A DNA stretch of 64,000 nt, taken from Rhizobium sp. NFR03. Its GTDB lineage: Bacteria > Pseudomonadota > Alphaproteobacteria > Rhizobiales > Rhizobiaceae. The DNA lies in the NCBI RefSeq assembly GCF_900111275.1, contig NZ_FOGR01000003.1:186001-250000 (forward strand), read 5' to 3'. Made by a program: the position numbers and the translations under genes. The notes below the pieces were generated by a model, which had not been told where the DNA came from, made no database searches, and saw nothing but the letters and a program-made list of their open reading frames with translations. Shown in pieces: positions 8,461 through 17,495 of the stretch (position 1 is its first letter; each line of letters starts with the position of its first letter).

Positions 8461-9483
8461 TCAAACGATCAAGCCGGCTTCGATGAGGCTTGAAGCGGTT
8501 GCCGAGACGGTTTCGCGCTCCGGACGCGTCGTCCAGCCGAGCACGCGTCGAGCCTTCTCGCTGCTTACGCGGTTGTCGCGTCCAAGCTCCTTCACGATCA
8601 TGGCAAGGCCGGGATGCAGGGAGGCCGCGGCCTTGGCCGTCCAGTTCGGAACGGTCATGCCAGGCAACTTTCCCGCCCTTTCGGGCACCGCCTCGCGCAG
8701 AATGCCGACGATGTCAGCGATGCTCAGGGACTGCCCGGCGATGATGAATCGCTCGCCGATGGACGACGCCGTCTCTAGCGCCAGAACATGCGCCGCGGCG
8801 ACGTCGCGGACATCGACAAGCGGCACGATGAACTTTGGCATAGCAGGATATCGCCCGTTCAGCAGATTGCGAACAATACCCACCGAGGTCGCCGTCGTCT
8901 TCCCGATCATGGGACCGAGTATCATACCCGGGCAGAGCACGGTCAGTTCGAGCCCCAGCGCTTCAGCCTCTTCCCAGGCGGCACGCTCGGCAAGCGTTTT
9001 CGACGCGTAATAGATGGTGGAGAACGTACCGCTCGGATCCGTCCAGTTCCGCTCGTCATAAGGCGGCGCGCCGTCACCGTACATGACAGCCGCGATAGAT
9101 GACGTCAGCACGACGCGGCGGATCCCCGCATCGACCGCGGCCCGCAACACGCGCCGGGTGCCCTCGACCGCAGGGCGAAGGACGTCCTGCGGGTCGCCCG
9201 GCGCCTTTGCCGGAAAAGGCGAGGCCGTGTGAAACAGAGCATGTGCGCCCTTCAGCGCCTCCGACCAGCCATCATCGGATTCGAGATCCGCAACGGCGAT
9301 ATCGAGGCTGTCGGCAGGCTTCCCCAGCAACTCTGCAAGAGCCATGTTTGCCTGCTTGCCACGAACAGCGGAGCGGAAGGTGCCACAAACGGGGTAACCA
9401 CGCTTCAAGAGGGACAGCGTCAGGTGACGACCAAGAAACCCGCCGGCACCGGTGACGACGACGCGCCGATTCGTTTCGGACAT
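8461..9483 (-). CDS. NAD(P)-dependent epimerase/reductase of the dihydroflavonol-reductase type
   Basis: This 340-residue extended SDR has the Rossmann glycine motif VTGAGGFLGRHL at the N-terminus and the catalytic YASK motif as IYYASKTLAE, with the upstream serines LTSSIAAVMYG. The arrangement matches dihydroflavonol-4-reductase and aldehyde-reductase-like SDRs, which reduce carbonyls with NADPH. The ATG at 9483 was chosen because the SDR fold begins there; a longer in-frame extension to 9576 adds 31 arginine-rich residues with no family match. The physiological substrate is unknown. No operon partner is evident: the plus-strand gene before it is convergent, and the next minus-strand gene lies 144 bases upstream. 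Confidence 0.85.
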   Translation of the reverse strand: MSETNRRVVVTGAGGFLGRHLTLSLLKRGYPVCGTFRSAVRGKQANMALAELLGKPADSLDIAVADLESDDGWSEALKGAHALFHTASPFPAKAPGDPQDVLRPAVEGTRRVLRAAVDAGIRRVVLTSSIAAVMYGDGAPPYDERNWTDPSGTFSTIYYASKTLAERAAWEEAEALGLELTVLCPGMILGPMIGKTTATSVGIVRNLLNGRYPAMPKFIVPLVDVRDVAAAHVLALETASSIGERFIIAGQSLSIADIVGILREAVPERAGKLPGMTVPNWTAKAAASLHPGLAMIVKELGRDNRVSSEKARRVLGWTTRPERETVSATASSLIEAGLIV

Positions 9484-9627
9484 GAGCTTCTCCTTGGCAT
9501 GCCATGACGTCCGCCGTTGCCAGCGTGAGATCTGCTTACAGGATCTCGGTGGCGATCGGAAACCTCTGCCGGACAAAAGCCCTTGCGAATAGCCGTCGGT
9601 GCGGCGACGGGACGTTTCTCTTTTGGG

Positions 9628-10755
9628 TCAGGCCGCCTGTCGTGCAGCCAGTTGGGCGTAATCACGGGCAAAACGGCGCTGCTCGGCAATGGCGAGCTTT
9701 TCCACACATTCCGACAGGCCGGAACTGTCCGCCGTCTGTCGGAGGCGATGCACGAGGACGGCAGCGATGGAGGCTGCCGGAAGATGGCTGCCCTGCCGCC
9801 TCTCTTTTCGCCAGATGAGGATTGCCTCTGCGAAGAGCGCGCTGATCTCGCGGCCGAGCCCTCCGGATTCGAACAGAGCCCGAAGGGCCTGCGTACGACC
9901 GTCGGACAGGATGGAGCGAACCCGCTTCTCACCGACATGCGTGAGATCGACGATCGCAGCGGCGAAGAAGTCGATGCGGCCATGGCAGAGTGCGTTGACC
10001 AGCAAGGCGGGTGTCATGCGTCCGGTCACGCGAAGTTCGGCGATCAGCGCCTTGATATCCACGTCTGCAACCTCGCCCGCCATGTCGATGGCGGCCGTTT
10101 CGCACGCCTGTCGGGCGACGCGTTGCAGGCGCTCTGTGCCGATCACAGCCTGAAGGAAAGCGGTGCCGTTGAGCGCAGCGCCGACATGCTCGACCAGAAC
10201 CTGCCGCGCATCCGCCGGCAGATCCTCCCGCTCCAGCAGCATGTTGCGTACGGCACACACGTCGCCATGACGATCCGCAAGACGCTTCAGGGTTCGCCGC
10301 GACAGGTTGGCCAATGGATTTTCGAGGAGGATGACAACCTCCGGCACGCCGCCGATTTCGCTGATCGCCGCCGCGACCGCGCGAGACACGGTTTTGCGGG
10401 AAGCGATGAAAGCCCGCAGCTCCGGCGTTCCGCGCGCTGCGAGATCAATCAGGTCATCATCGGAGAGAACCGGCGAGCGGGTGGCAACAGCGAAGGCGAT
10501 TTCCGGCTGGTCTTCGGCCAGCGACAGGATGATCGGACGCGGCGCGTCCGGCATTGCAGCCAGCGCTTCGGCAAGGGCGAGACGCACTTTCGGCGAGGGA
10601 TCATCGAGAAGAAACGTCATCGCCATATTGGCTGCATGCCGGTCGATCCGGTCGCAATTCTTCGCGCAATAGGCGCGCGCCAGTGCGCTGGCCGCGTCGG
10701 CGCGATCCGTTGCCTTGGCGGTTTCGACCCAGCGAAGAAATGCTTGTATGATCAC
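9628..10755 (-). CDS. DUF2336 family protein
   Basis: This 375-residue helical, alanine- and leucine-rich protein of the DUF2336 family is built from HEAT-like repeats (for example DDPSPKVRLALAEALAAMPDAPRPIILSLA split over two helices) and is found almost only in alphaproteobacteria. No catalytic motif is visible, so it is probably a protein-binding scaffold. I place the start at the GTG at 10755 (protein VIIQAFLRW...), because the upstream in-frame extension would run through the divergent gene's promoter and coding region and lacks family character. The intergenic space to the divergent CitE-like gene is about 75 bases, so the two promoters must overlap or abut. Confidence 0.75.
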   Translation of the reverse strand: MIIQAFLRWVETAKATDRADAASALARAYCAKNCDRIDRHAANMAMTFLLDDPSPKVRLALAEALAAMPDAPRPIILSLAEDQPEIAFAVATRSPVLSDDDLIDLAARGTPELRAFIASRKTVSRAVAAAISEIGGVPEVVILLENPLANLSRRTLKRLADRHGDVCAVRNMLLEREDLPADARQVLVEHVGAALNGTAFLQAVIGTERLQRVARQACETAAIDMAGEVADVDIKALIAELRVTGRMTPALLVNALCHGRIDFFAAAIVDLTHVGEKRVRSILSDGRTQALRALFESGGLGREISALFAEAILIWRKERRQGSHLPAASIAAVLVHRLRQTADSSGLSECVEKLAIAEQRRFARDYAQLAARQAA

Positions 10756-10830
10756 CGACGCCCCACTACGCAAATCAAACTGATGCTGATGTCGTGACGT
10801 TAGCGGCGAAACGTTTAAGATTGGTTCACC

Positions 10831-11493
10831 ATGTCGATTAACGCCAACGAAACCGGTCAGATCGTGCAACCGGGCCTGGATGAGACGCCACCGAAGACAG
10901 CTTTCGCTGTCGTGGTTCGTCCGGAAGACCCGGCTCCCTCTCGGCGCCCGCAGCGTCTCCTTCTCAAGATCGGTCTCGACGCGCTCGAACGTCACGACGC
11001 GGCAGGCGTCTTCGACGCTCATCGCCCCGACGGTATCCTGCTGCCGGACTGCCGCGGGCGCGCCGATCTGCAGGCGGCGGACGTCGCGCTGGGGGTCATC
11101 GAGGCGGAAACGGGAATGGCGGCAGGCAGCCTCTCGATCATCGCCGCCATCGGCTTTTCGCCGGCAAGTTTCCTCGGCACCGAGAGGCTTTCAGGCGCGT
11201 CGGCACGCCTGATCGCTCTGGTGCTGGACGAGGACGCGCTTGCCTCTGCCATCGGACTGCCGACCGAGTCCGCTCGATCCGCATCGCCAGCCATCACCAT
11301 GGCGCGAGGGTCCATGATTCTGCAGGCGGCAAGCGCCGGCGTGCCCTGCTTCTGGTCCCTGCCCTTTGGCGAAACCGACGGCTACGCGCTGGCCCGCTTG
11401 CGGGATGCCGCGCTGGATCACGGGTTCCGGAACGTCCTCGTGCAGACTGCGGAGCAGTGGATAGCGCTCGGGCAAGACGCGCGCGCAGACTGA
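10831..11493 (+). CDS. CitE-like (HpcH/HpaI aldolase/citrate lyase) protein, short and divergent
   Basis: The 220-residue protein resembles the citrate-lyase beta-subunit fold: PDGILLPD matches the strand normally reading d-i-v-l-P-K, VIEAETGMAAGS matches the glutamate-containing a-l-i-E-t strand, ITMARGSMILQAASAGVPCF matches the substrate-loop region, and GFRNVLVQTAEQWIAL matches the C-terminal helix. It is shorter than usual (about 290), and the N-terminal R-x-N active-site strand is not apparent. A catalytic role is therefore doubtful. It lies divergently next to the DUF2336 gene. The family call is an inference from motif order, not from close identity. Confidence 0.6.
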   Translation: MSINANETGQIVQPGLDETPPKTAFAVVVRPEDPAPSRRPQRLLLKIGLDALERHDAAGVFDAHRPDGILLPDCRGRADLQAADVALGVIEAETGMAAGSLSIIAAIGFSPASFLGTERLSGASARLIALVLDEDALASAIGLPTESARSASPAITMARGSMILQAASAGVPCFWSLPFGETDGYALARLRDAALDHGFRNVLVQTAEQWIALGQDARAD

Positions 11494-11520
11494 CTGTCCT
11501 CTTGCGCCAAGGACAGCAGG

Positions 11521-12123
11521 CTAGCGCTTGGGGCGTATCAGTTCGAAGACGTCGCCGGCATCGGCATAATCCATATAGCCGAGCCGACCGACCGGACGCG
11601 TCTTCGCCATATCGAAACGGCCGTTTCGCAGCGCGTCCTCCCGGATGTGGATGCCGACAACCTGCCCGATGACGACGTGATTTTCGGCGGGCTCACCGGA
11701 AAGCGTCCTAGGCCGGAACATCTCCGTCATCCGGCATTCGAGCGCGGCATAGGCCTCGCCGACGAACGGGGCCTCGACAAGGTCTCCATCGACGGGCGCC
11801 AGGCCGGCCGCGGCGAACTCGCTTTCACCGTGCGGCAACGGGGCGGACGATCGGTTCATCGGATCAATGAGGTCTCGACTGACGAAGCTCGCCGTAAAGA
11901 CGCCGGTCTCCTCGATGTTGCGGACGGTATCCTTCCATCCCGAAGACGAGAACATCACCATCTTCGGAGCATCGCAGATGGCGTTGAAGAAGGAATAGGG
12001 CGCGAGGTTGAGACTGCCGTCCTTAGCCCGCGTACCGATCCAGCCGATCGGCCGGGGCGAGACGATGGCCTTGAACGGATCGTGCGGCAGGCCGTGGGCG
12101 TTCGTGTCGGTCGAATAAAACAT
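11521..12123 (-). CDS. Flavin reductase-like, FMN-binding split-barrel protein (flavoredoxin family)
   Basis: This 200-residue flavin-reductase-domain protein opens with YSTDTNAHGLPHDPFKAIVSPRPIGWIGTRAKDG, split by the usual R-P-I-G-W turn that binds FMN phosphate, followed by LNLAPYSFFNAICDAPKMVMF, a hallmark of the flavoredoxin branch. These proteins carry FMN non-covalently and pass electrons or reduce free flavin using NAD(P)H. The gene lies 10 bases downstream of a nitroreductase gene on the same strand, so the two flavoproteins are probably co-transcribed and may act on related electron-accepting substrates. No specific physiological partner is known. Confidence 0.85.
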   Translation of the reverse strand: MFYSTDTNAHGLPHDPFKAIVSPRPIGWIGTRAKDGSLNLAPYSFFNAICDAPKMVMFSSSGWKDTVRNIEETGVFTASFVSRDLIDPMNRSSAPLPHGESEFAAAGLAPVDGDLVEAPFVGEAYAALECRMTEMFRPRTLSGEPAENHVVIGQVVGIHIREDALRNGRFDMAKTRPVGRLGYMDYADAGDVFELIRPKR

Positions 12124-12133
12124 CAGAAAGCCC

Positions 12134-12718
12134 TCACGCGTCGCCGCCGACCCAGGTAACGATCTCGGACAAAGCAGGACGGGGACGCTCCGTCGGCGGC
12201 ACCTGCGGCGATCCGATATGGATGAAGCCGGCGACCTTCTCGTTTTCCTGTATGCCGAGAACCGGAAAGGCGCGCTGATCGAATGCGAACCACTCGCTCA
12301 GCCAGTTCGAGCAATAGCCGAGCGCGTTGGCCGCCATCAGCAGATTGAGGCAAACGGCACCGGCCGACATGATCTGTTCCCACTCCGGCACCTTGGCGTG
12401 CGGCGCGGCCGTACTGATGACCGCGACGACGACAGGGGCACGGGTCAACCGGGTGTTCTCGACCTTGATCATCTCTTCGGAAAGATCCGATTTCGCCTCA
12501 AGAGCCAGGCGGGCCAGCTCTGCGCTGATGCGACCGCGCTCTTCACCACGATAAACGATGAACCGCCAGGGTGCGAGCTTTCCATGATCGGGCACACGCG
12601 AGGCCAGCGTCAGCATCTCCTCGATCTCCTGCTGCCCGGGTCCGGGTTCGCACATCTGGAAGGCGGGAATGGAACGGCGTGTTGCGAGGTAGTCCTTGAG
12701 GCCGGGAGCCGTCGTCAT
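12134..12718 (-). CDS. Nitroreductase family protein (YdjA-like)
   Basis: This 194-residue FMN-dependent oxidoreductase of the compact YdjA-like nitroreductase branch contains the FMN-binding RRSIPAF near the N-terminus, [16 protein letters not shown], and [26 protein letters not shown]. These enzymes reduce nitro groups, quinones or flavins with NAD(P)H as dimers. The ATG at 12718 was chosen because the conserved fold starts there; an in-frame extension to 12916 adds 66 residues with no similarity and overlaps the divergent promoter region. It is followed after 10 bases by the flavoredoxin-type gene. The in vivo substrate is unknown. Confidence 0.85.
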   Translation of the reverse strand: MTTAPGLKDYLATRRSIPAFQMCEPGPGQQEIEEMLTLASRVPDHGKLAPWRFIVYRGEERGRISAELARLALEAKSDLSEEMIKVENTRLTRAPVVVAVISTAAPHAKVPEWEQIMSAGAVCLNLLMAANALGYCSNWLSEWFAFDQRAFPVLGIQENEKVAGFIHIGSPQVPPTERPRPALSEIVTWVGGDA

Positions 12719-13017
12719 ATCGGTCACTTTCACGGAAGCGGTCCTGCGACGGATACGGTCGCATGCCGGAGTGTCGTCTGTTGCCGACGTCATCCGCCGG
12801 CCGGAATGCGTTGGCATGTGATGCCCCGGTACGAACTGCAAGAGCATAGCGCCGCATGCCGTTATACACAGCGGCGATGCTTTATCCTTGCGCAACCCTG
12901 TACCGGTCCTGCACAATATGCAGCGCGCTGCGGCGCGTGAGGTCCGTTACAGGTAGCCACGAATTCGCCATACCGGCGTCTCAAGTGGAGCCACCTCGTC
13001 AGGAAGTCAACCGTATC

Positions 13018-14085
13018 ATGCGTAACCCGGCTCCTCTTCGCTGTCTGCCCCCGGCGTCCCGTCCCAGTCCGGGTTCGGGTCGGGCTCTCTCTGTCCTCCT
13101 TGCGTTCGGCATGGTTGGCGGTCTGTCTTGCGGCGCATGGGCGCAGACGGTGCAGGACGATCCCTTCAAGAGCTTTCCGTCGATCTCCGCGCCGCCGAAA
13201 ATGCCCAAGCTGAACAGCTTCAGCCCGGTCATTCCAAGCGAGGCCGCGCAGGGACCAACAGCTCGCGATGTTCGGATGGAAGCGCTCCTGAAGGAAAAGG
13301 GCGGCGCCATCGAGCAGGGACTGACGTGGCGTGTCTTCAGCCCCATCCCCGGCTCGGATGGAAAATTGCCTCTGGTGGCGACGTCGCAGGGTGGTTCGGC
13401 CGCGTTCCAGCTCGTACCGGGCGAATATTTCGTCAACGTCGCCTTCGGTCGCGCCGGCGCTACACGCAAGATCCGCGTTGCGGAAACCGGTACCTTCGAA
13501 CGGCAGGTGCTGGTGCTCGATGCCGGTGGCGTGACGCTCAACGCCGTCTCCGGCGCTGACGTACGCATCCCGGAAGGCGAGCTTTCCTTTTCGATCTTTT
13601 CTTCCGACGTAAAAGAAGATGGCGAGCGGGCACTGGTGGTGGCGGATGTGAAGCCCAATACCGTCGTGCGTCTGAACACCGGCACCTATCACGTCGTGTC
13701 GAACTACGGGTCGGTGAACGCCGTGATCCGCGCAGATATACAGGTGGAGGCGGGGAAACTCACCGAAGCGACGATCCAGCACCGGGCGGCAAAACTCACC
13801 TTGAAGCTGGTCGCCGAACCGGGCGGCGAGGCGATTGCCGATACAGCGTGGTCGATCCTGACGGCATCCGGCGACGTGGTCAGCGAAAGCGTCGGCGCCT
13901 TTCCGACGCTCGTCCTCGCCGAAGGCGATTACAGCGCCGTGGCACGCAACAACGAGAAAATCTACCAGCGCGATTTCACGGTAACAGCCGGCGTGAATGC
14001 GGATGTCGAGGTATTGCTGTCGAATACGGCGGCGCAACCCGGTGCACAGTCTGCGGCTGTCGCGCCTGGCAACGCTCAGGACTGA
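13018..14085 (+). CDS. Secreted/periplasmic protein with repeated beta-sandwich-like segments, function unknown
   Basis: The 355-residue product has an N-terminal signal peptide: basic start, hydrophobic LSVLLAFGMVGGLSCGAWA, then predicted cleavage before QTVQDD. The mature part holds several similar segments of about 80-90 residues containing phrases such as LTWRVFSP, GELSFSIFSS and DTAWSILTA followed by ATVR or PGEYFV/TGTYHV/EGDYSAV, suggesting three repeats of a carboxypeptidase-regulatory or Ig-like beta module. An AGGAAG ribosome site precedes the ATG at 13018, and a strong terminator follows the stop. It is conserved in rhizobia as an uncharacterised protein to my recollection. No enzymatic motif is visible. 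Confidence 0.75.
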   Translation: MRNPAPLRCLPPASRPSPGSGRALSVLLAFGMVGGLSCGAWAQTVQDDPFKSFPSISAPPKMPKLNSFSPVIPSEAAQGPTARDVRMEALLKEKGGAIEQGLTWRVFSPIPGSDGKLPLVATSQGGSAAFQLVPGEYFVNVAFGRAGATRKIRVAETGTFERQVLVLDAGGVTLNAVSGADVRIPEGELSFSIFSSDVKEDGERALVVADVKPNTVVRLNTGTYHVVSNYGSVNAVIRADIQVEAGKLTEATIQHRAAKLTLKLVAEPGGEAIADTAWSILTASGDVVSESVGAFPTLVLAEGDYSAVARNNEKIYQRDFTVTAGVNADVEVLLSNTAAQPGAQSAAVAPGNAQD

Positions 14086-14113
14086 GTAGGGCACATCATC
14101 TACCTACCCAGCA

Positions 14114-14141
14114 AAAAGCCGGACCTTTCGGCCCGGCTTTT
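14114..14141. terminator. Intrinsic, probably bidirectional terminator
   Basis: Perfect 9-bp arms (aaaagccgg at 14114-14122 and ccggctttt at 14133-14141) lie between the plus-strand secreted-protein gene and the convergent thrS. A-rich and T-rich flanks on both sides suit termination of both transcripts. Confidence 0.8.
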
Positions 14142-14160
14142 CCTTCATCGGTTCAAGCAT

Positions 14161-16152
14161 TCACACCGCTGCGGCAGCGCGTGCTTTCTTCGCTTCGGCC
14201 TTCCGGCGAAGATCCGGCGGTGTCGCTTCCTCCACGAGGCTTGCAATGGCTTCGTCGAGCGTCATCGGCGTCTGAGCCTGTGAGCCCAGGCGGCGGATGT
14301 TGACGGTGCGCTCTTCCGCTTCCCGCTTGCCGCAGACGATGATCACCGGCACCTTGGTGACCGAGTGCTCGCGGACCTTGTAGTTGATCTTCTCGTTGCG
14401 GAAATCGGTCTCGACCGTGAGACCTGCTTCGCGCAGGAGTTCGGCCACTTCCTCGCCATAGGCATCGGCCTCGGACGTGATGGTGGCAACGACGATCTGC
14501 AGCGGCGAGACCCACAGCGGCATGTGGCCGGCGAAGTTCTCGATAAGAATGCCGAGGAACCGCTCCATCGAGCCACAGATGGCACGGTGGATCATGACCG
14601 GTTTGGTCTTCTCCGAGTTGCTGTCGATGTAGAAAGCACCAAAGCGCTCCGGCAGGTTGAAATCGACCTGCGTCGTGCCGCACTGCCATTCCCGGCCGAT
14701 CGCATCCTTCAGCGTATACTCGAACTTGGGGCCGTAGAAGGCACCCTCGCCCGGCAGGATACCGGTCTTGATACGGCCTTCGGACTGGGCCTCGATGGTC
14801 TTCAGCACGTCCATCATCACGCTTTCGGCACGGTCCCACAGGTCATCCGAACCGACACGCTTTTCCGGGCGGGTGGAGAGCTTGACCACGACCTCGTCGA
14901 AACCGAAATCCTCGTAGACGGAGAGGATCAGGTCGTTGATGCGCAGGCACTCGGCGGCCATCTGCTCGTCGGTGCAGAAGACATGCGCATCGTCCTGCGT
15001 GAAGCCGCGTACGCGCATCAACCCGTGCAAAGCACCGGAGGGCTCGTAGCGGTGAACATTGCCGAATTCTGCAAGACGGATAGGTAGTTCGCGGTACGAC
15101 TTCAGGCCGTGCTTGAAGATCTGCACGTGGCCCGGGCAGTTCATCGGCTTCAGCGCGAAAACACGATCGTCGTCCGTGTCATCCCCCGCGACCGTCACCT
15201 TGAACATGTTGTCGCGATACCAGCCCCAGTGGCCGGACGTTTCCCAAAGAGACTTGTCCAGAACCTGTGGTGCGTTGACCTCCTGATAGGTGCCAGCGAG
15301 GCGACGGCGCATGTAGGCAACGAGCGTCTGGAAGATGCGCCAGCCCTTTCCGTGCCAGAAGACGACGCCCGGACCTTCTTCCTGGAAATGGAACAGGTCC
15401 ATTTCGCGGCCGAGCTTGCGGTGATCGCGCTTTTCGGCTTCTGCCAGAACGTTCAGATAGCGGTCCAGGTCTTCCTGGCTGTGCCAGGCCGTGCCGTAGA
15501 TGCGGGTCAGCATCGGGTTGTTGCTGTCGCCGCGCCAGTAGGCGCCAGCGACCTTCATCAGCTTGAAGGCCGTACCGATCTGTCCCGTGGATGCCATGTG
15601 CGGCCCGCGGCAGAGGTCGAACCAGTCGCCCTGGTAATAGATCTTGAGGTCCTGGCCCTCGGCAATCGCATCGACCAGTTCAACCTTGTAGGCTTCCCCC
15701 TTGTCGGCGAAGATCTGCCGGGCCTTCTCGCGCGGCCACACTTCCTTGGTGAAGGGCTTGTTGCGCTGAATGATCTCCTTCATGCGTTTTTCGATCTTTG
15801 GCAGATCGTCCGGCGTGAAGGGCTCGGCCTTGGCGAAATCGTAGTAGAAGCCGTTCTCGATGACCGGCCCGATCGTCACCTGCGTACCGGGCCAAAGCTC
15901 CTGCACGGCCTCCGCCATGACGTGGGCGGCATCGTGACGGATCAGTTCCAGCGCGCGCGGGTCTTCGCGGGTGACGATCTCGAGGCGACCGTTCTCGATT
16001 GGATCGGACAAATCGCGCAGCGTGCCGTCGAGCGCGATGGCGACGGCCTTCTTGGCAAGCGACTTGGAAATCGACTCGGCGACCTCGCGGCCGGTCGTGC
16101 CGGCTGCAAATTCGCGAATCGAGCCATCGGGGAATGTGAGGGCAACGGACAT
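14161..16152 (-). CDS. thrS: Threonyl-tRNA synthetase
   Basis: ThrS charges tRNA-Thr and edits mis-charged serine. All expected parts are visible in 663 residues: an N-terminal TGS domain ([21 protein letters not shown]), the HxxxH-containing editing domain with [15 protein letters not shown], and the class-II catalytic core with the zinc-binding MNCPGH, the motif-2 text [15 protein letters not shown] and motif 3 near [18 protein letters not shown]. The C-terminal anticodon-binding domain ends with an Ala/Lys-rich tail. The ATG at 16152 fits the family; the 77-residue in-frame extension upstream is not conserved. yidD lies 150 bases upstream on the same strand, and no T-box leader is evident, as expected for a proteobacterium. 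Confidence 0.96.
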   Translation of the reverse strand: MSVALTFPDGSIREFAAGTTGREVAESISKSLAKKAVAIALDGTLRDLSDPIENGRLEIVTREDPRALELIRHDAAHVMAEAVQELWPGTQVTIGPVIENGFYYDFAKAEPFTPDDLPKIEKRMKEIIQRNKPFTKEVWPREKARQIFADKGEAYKVELVDAIAEGQDLKIYYQGDWFDLCRGPHMASTGQIGTAFKLMKVAGAYWRGDSNNPMLTRIYGTAWHSQEDLDRYLNVLAEAEKRDHRKLGREMDLFHFQEEGPGVVFWHGKGWRIFQTLVAYMRRRLAGTYQEVNAPQVLDKSLWETSGHWGWYRDNMFKVTVAGDDTDDDRVFALKPMNCPGHVQIFKHGLKSYRELPIRLAEFGNVHRYEPSGALHGLMRVRGFTQDDAHVFCTDEQMAAECLRINDLILSVYEDFGFDEVVVKLSTRPEKRVGSDDLWDRAESVMMDVLKTIEAQSEGRIKTGILPGEGAFYGPKFEYTLKDAIGREWQCGTTQVDFNLPERFGAFYIDSNSEKTKPVMIHRAICGSMERFLGILIENFAGHMPLWVSPLQIVVATITSEADAYGEEVAELLREAGLTVETDFRNEKINYKVREHSVTKVPVIIVCGKREAEERTVNIRRLGSQAQTPMTLDEAIASLVEEATPPDLRRKAEAKKARAAAAV

Positions 16153-16300
16153 GCTGTTTCTCCTATCCAGTCCCGCCAACGAATGCGGGTGGGTATGCAA
16201 TGAATGGGGCCGGCTGCGGCCGAAATGCGCGCGCAAGCGGTTCTTCTCTATGACGCGCGCGGTATAAAGGGATTTACCCGCTCTGGAAAGAGGCCGACAT

Positions 16301-16654
16301 TCAGGAGGAGCGGCGCCAGGGGGCCAGCCAGCGCAATCTGCCCACAAGCTGTGAAGGCACAGGATCGAGCCCTCCTTTGCCACCGGGGCCGCAACGGGCG
16401 ATCCGGTAAAGCGTCATCCAGCTGCCGGGCCAGAGACCGTGGCGGGCGATGGCCTCGTAGCCGTATTCCGAACAGGTCGGTATATGGCGGCAGCCATTGC
16501 CGATGAAGCTCGACAGCGTCAGCTGATAGAGGCGGATCAGCGCCATGCCGCCAAGCCGCCCCGGTGTTCGTGGGAACGGACCCCGCCAGTTGCGGCCGCG
16601 GTAGGGGCCCGGTTCACCGGCGTCATGTCGGCAGTCGGCTTTGCCGTCGCACAT
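16301..16654 (-). CDS. yidD: Membrane protein insertion efficiency factor YidD
   Basis: YidD is a small membrane-associated protein that assists YidC-dependent insertion of inner-membrane proteins. The family signature is plain: [29 protein letters not shown] split by the usual C-R-h-x-P-T-C-S-x-Y box, then [12 protein letters not shown]. The 117-residue length is longer than in E. coli (85) because of a hydrophilic N-terminal extension that includes [18 protein letters not shown], which I recall as typical of rhizobial YidD. The start lies two bases after the stop of the NifU-like gene, so the two are co-transcribed, probably with thrS downstream. In most bacteria yidD sits by rnpA/yidC; here it has moved. 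Confidence 0.93.
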   Translation of the reverse strand: MCDGKADCRHDAGEPGPYRGRNWRGPFPRTPGRLGGMALIRLYQLTLSSFIGNGCRHIPTCSEYGYEAIARHGLWPGSWMTLYRIARCGPGGKGGLDPVPSQLVGRLRWLAPWRRSS

Positions 16655-16656
16655 GG

Positions 16657-17118
16657 TCAGGCGGTCGCCTTGTCCATTGCGGACGCTGCAGACCGAGCGG
16701 CTTCCACCTGTCCGATCGCGTCCACGACCGCGTCGAAGGTCAGCATGGTCGAGGCATGCCGTGCCTTGTAGTCCTTTACGGGCCGCAGGATGCGCATGTC
16801 GGAGAACCGTCCGTCCGGCCCCTCACCGTCCGCCTTCAGCATGGCGAGCATCGCGTCACGCGCCGCCCGCACTTCCTCCACACTCGCGCCAACGATGTTG
16901 CGCGCCATGATCGATGACGAGGCCTGACCCAGCGCACACGCTTTGACATCGTGAGCGAAATCCGTGATGTGCCCATCGATCATCCGGATGGTCACCTTGA
17001 CCTTGGAGCCGCAAAGTTTTGAATGCGCGGAGGCCTCGGCATCCGCAGGCTCAAGGCGTCCGCTGCGAGGAATGTTTCCGGCAAACTCAAGAATGCGGCT
17101 GTTGTAAATGTCATCCAT
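16657..17118 (-). CDS. NifU/IscU-like Fe-S cluster assembly scaffold with the third cysteine missing
   Basis: This 153-residue protein has the IscU/NifU N-terminal fold. Two of the three conserved cluster cysteines are present: C36 in KLCGSKV and C61 in KACALGQASSS. The third, usually in a H-C-S motif, is replaced by alanine (A122 in RHASTML). Classical IscU uses all three cysteines to build a 2Fe-2S or 4Fe-4S cluster, so this one may bind metal with other ligands or act as a carrier. The substitution appears in rhizobial relatives as I recall them. It is translated just ahead of yidD (two-base gap). No isc or suf genes are nearby. Confidence 0.85.
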   Translation of the reverse strand: MDDIYNSRILEFAGNIPRSGRLEPADAEASAHSKLCGSKVKVTIRMIDGHITDFAHDVKACALGQASSSIMARNIVGASVEEVRAARDAMLAMLKADGEGPDGRFSDMRILRPVKDYKARHASTMLTFDAVVDAIGQVEAARSAASAMDKATA

Positions 17119-17495
17119 GATACGGCCATCCCGCTGTCATGTCCGTCCGCAGGTCGAACGGGCAATCGATATGATTTCGCGTGGATATAAGAAGCAGGCG
17201 GAGGATTTTCTCCACCATAGCGGAAAAAAGAACCAGGGCGTCGCGTAGGGCTCTTTTACACACCTTGGCTTATATTATATGGTATCGACGGAAAAGGCGA
17301 CAGAGCAGAGCCGCTGCTGTCGCCTGTTGTTTGGGGAACCGTGCCGAACGGGAGAGAGCCTTGACCTCTCTTTCCGCGAAGCCCCGGAGCCCGCCAACGG
17401 CAGCCGAAGCCTGACGACATGCGCAGGCGACCGGTGAGTGGCGAGTTGTCCGTAAAGATCAACGTCAAGCTACGCGCCACGCAGCAGAGGCCATC
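17119..17495. other. 377-bp divergent intergenic region with folE leader structures
   Basis: This space separates the minus-strand NifU-like gene from plus-strand folE. A promoter-like pair for folE is TTTACA (17255-17260) with TATGGT 17 bases downstream (17278-17283). A perfect 8-bp inverted repeat follows, ggcgacag (17296-17303) with ctgtcgcc (17317-17324). A second nested structure lies at 17438-17480 close to the start codon. If the promoter is right, the folE mRNA has a leader of about 200 nt, long enough for a regulatory RNA. Confidence 0.4.
17438..17480 (+). promoter_or_regulatory. Structured folE 5' leader, possible THF-II-type riboswitch or other translational element
   Basis: A closing stem GTGGCG (17438-17443) with CGCCAC (17475-17480) encloses an inner stem GTTG (17445-17448) with CAAC (17460-17463). 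This leaves a strongly asymmetric internal loop of 1 versus 11 bases, and the structure ends a few bases before the AGAGG ribosome site of folE. Alphaproteobacterial folE genes are known hosts of the THF-II (folE motif) riboswitch, a hairpin with an asymmetric internal loop near the ribosome site. I cannot confirm the conserved nucleotides by eye. Confidence 0.3.

Noticed and set aside
16153-16383. A 77-residue N-terminal extension of ThrS
   Set aside because: The extension overlaps the 3' end of yidD and is not part of the family; the conserved TGS domain starts at 16152.
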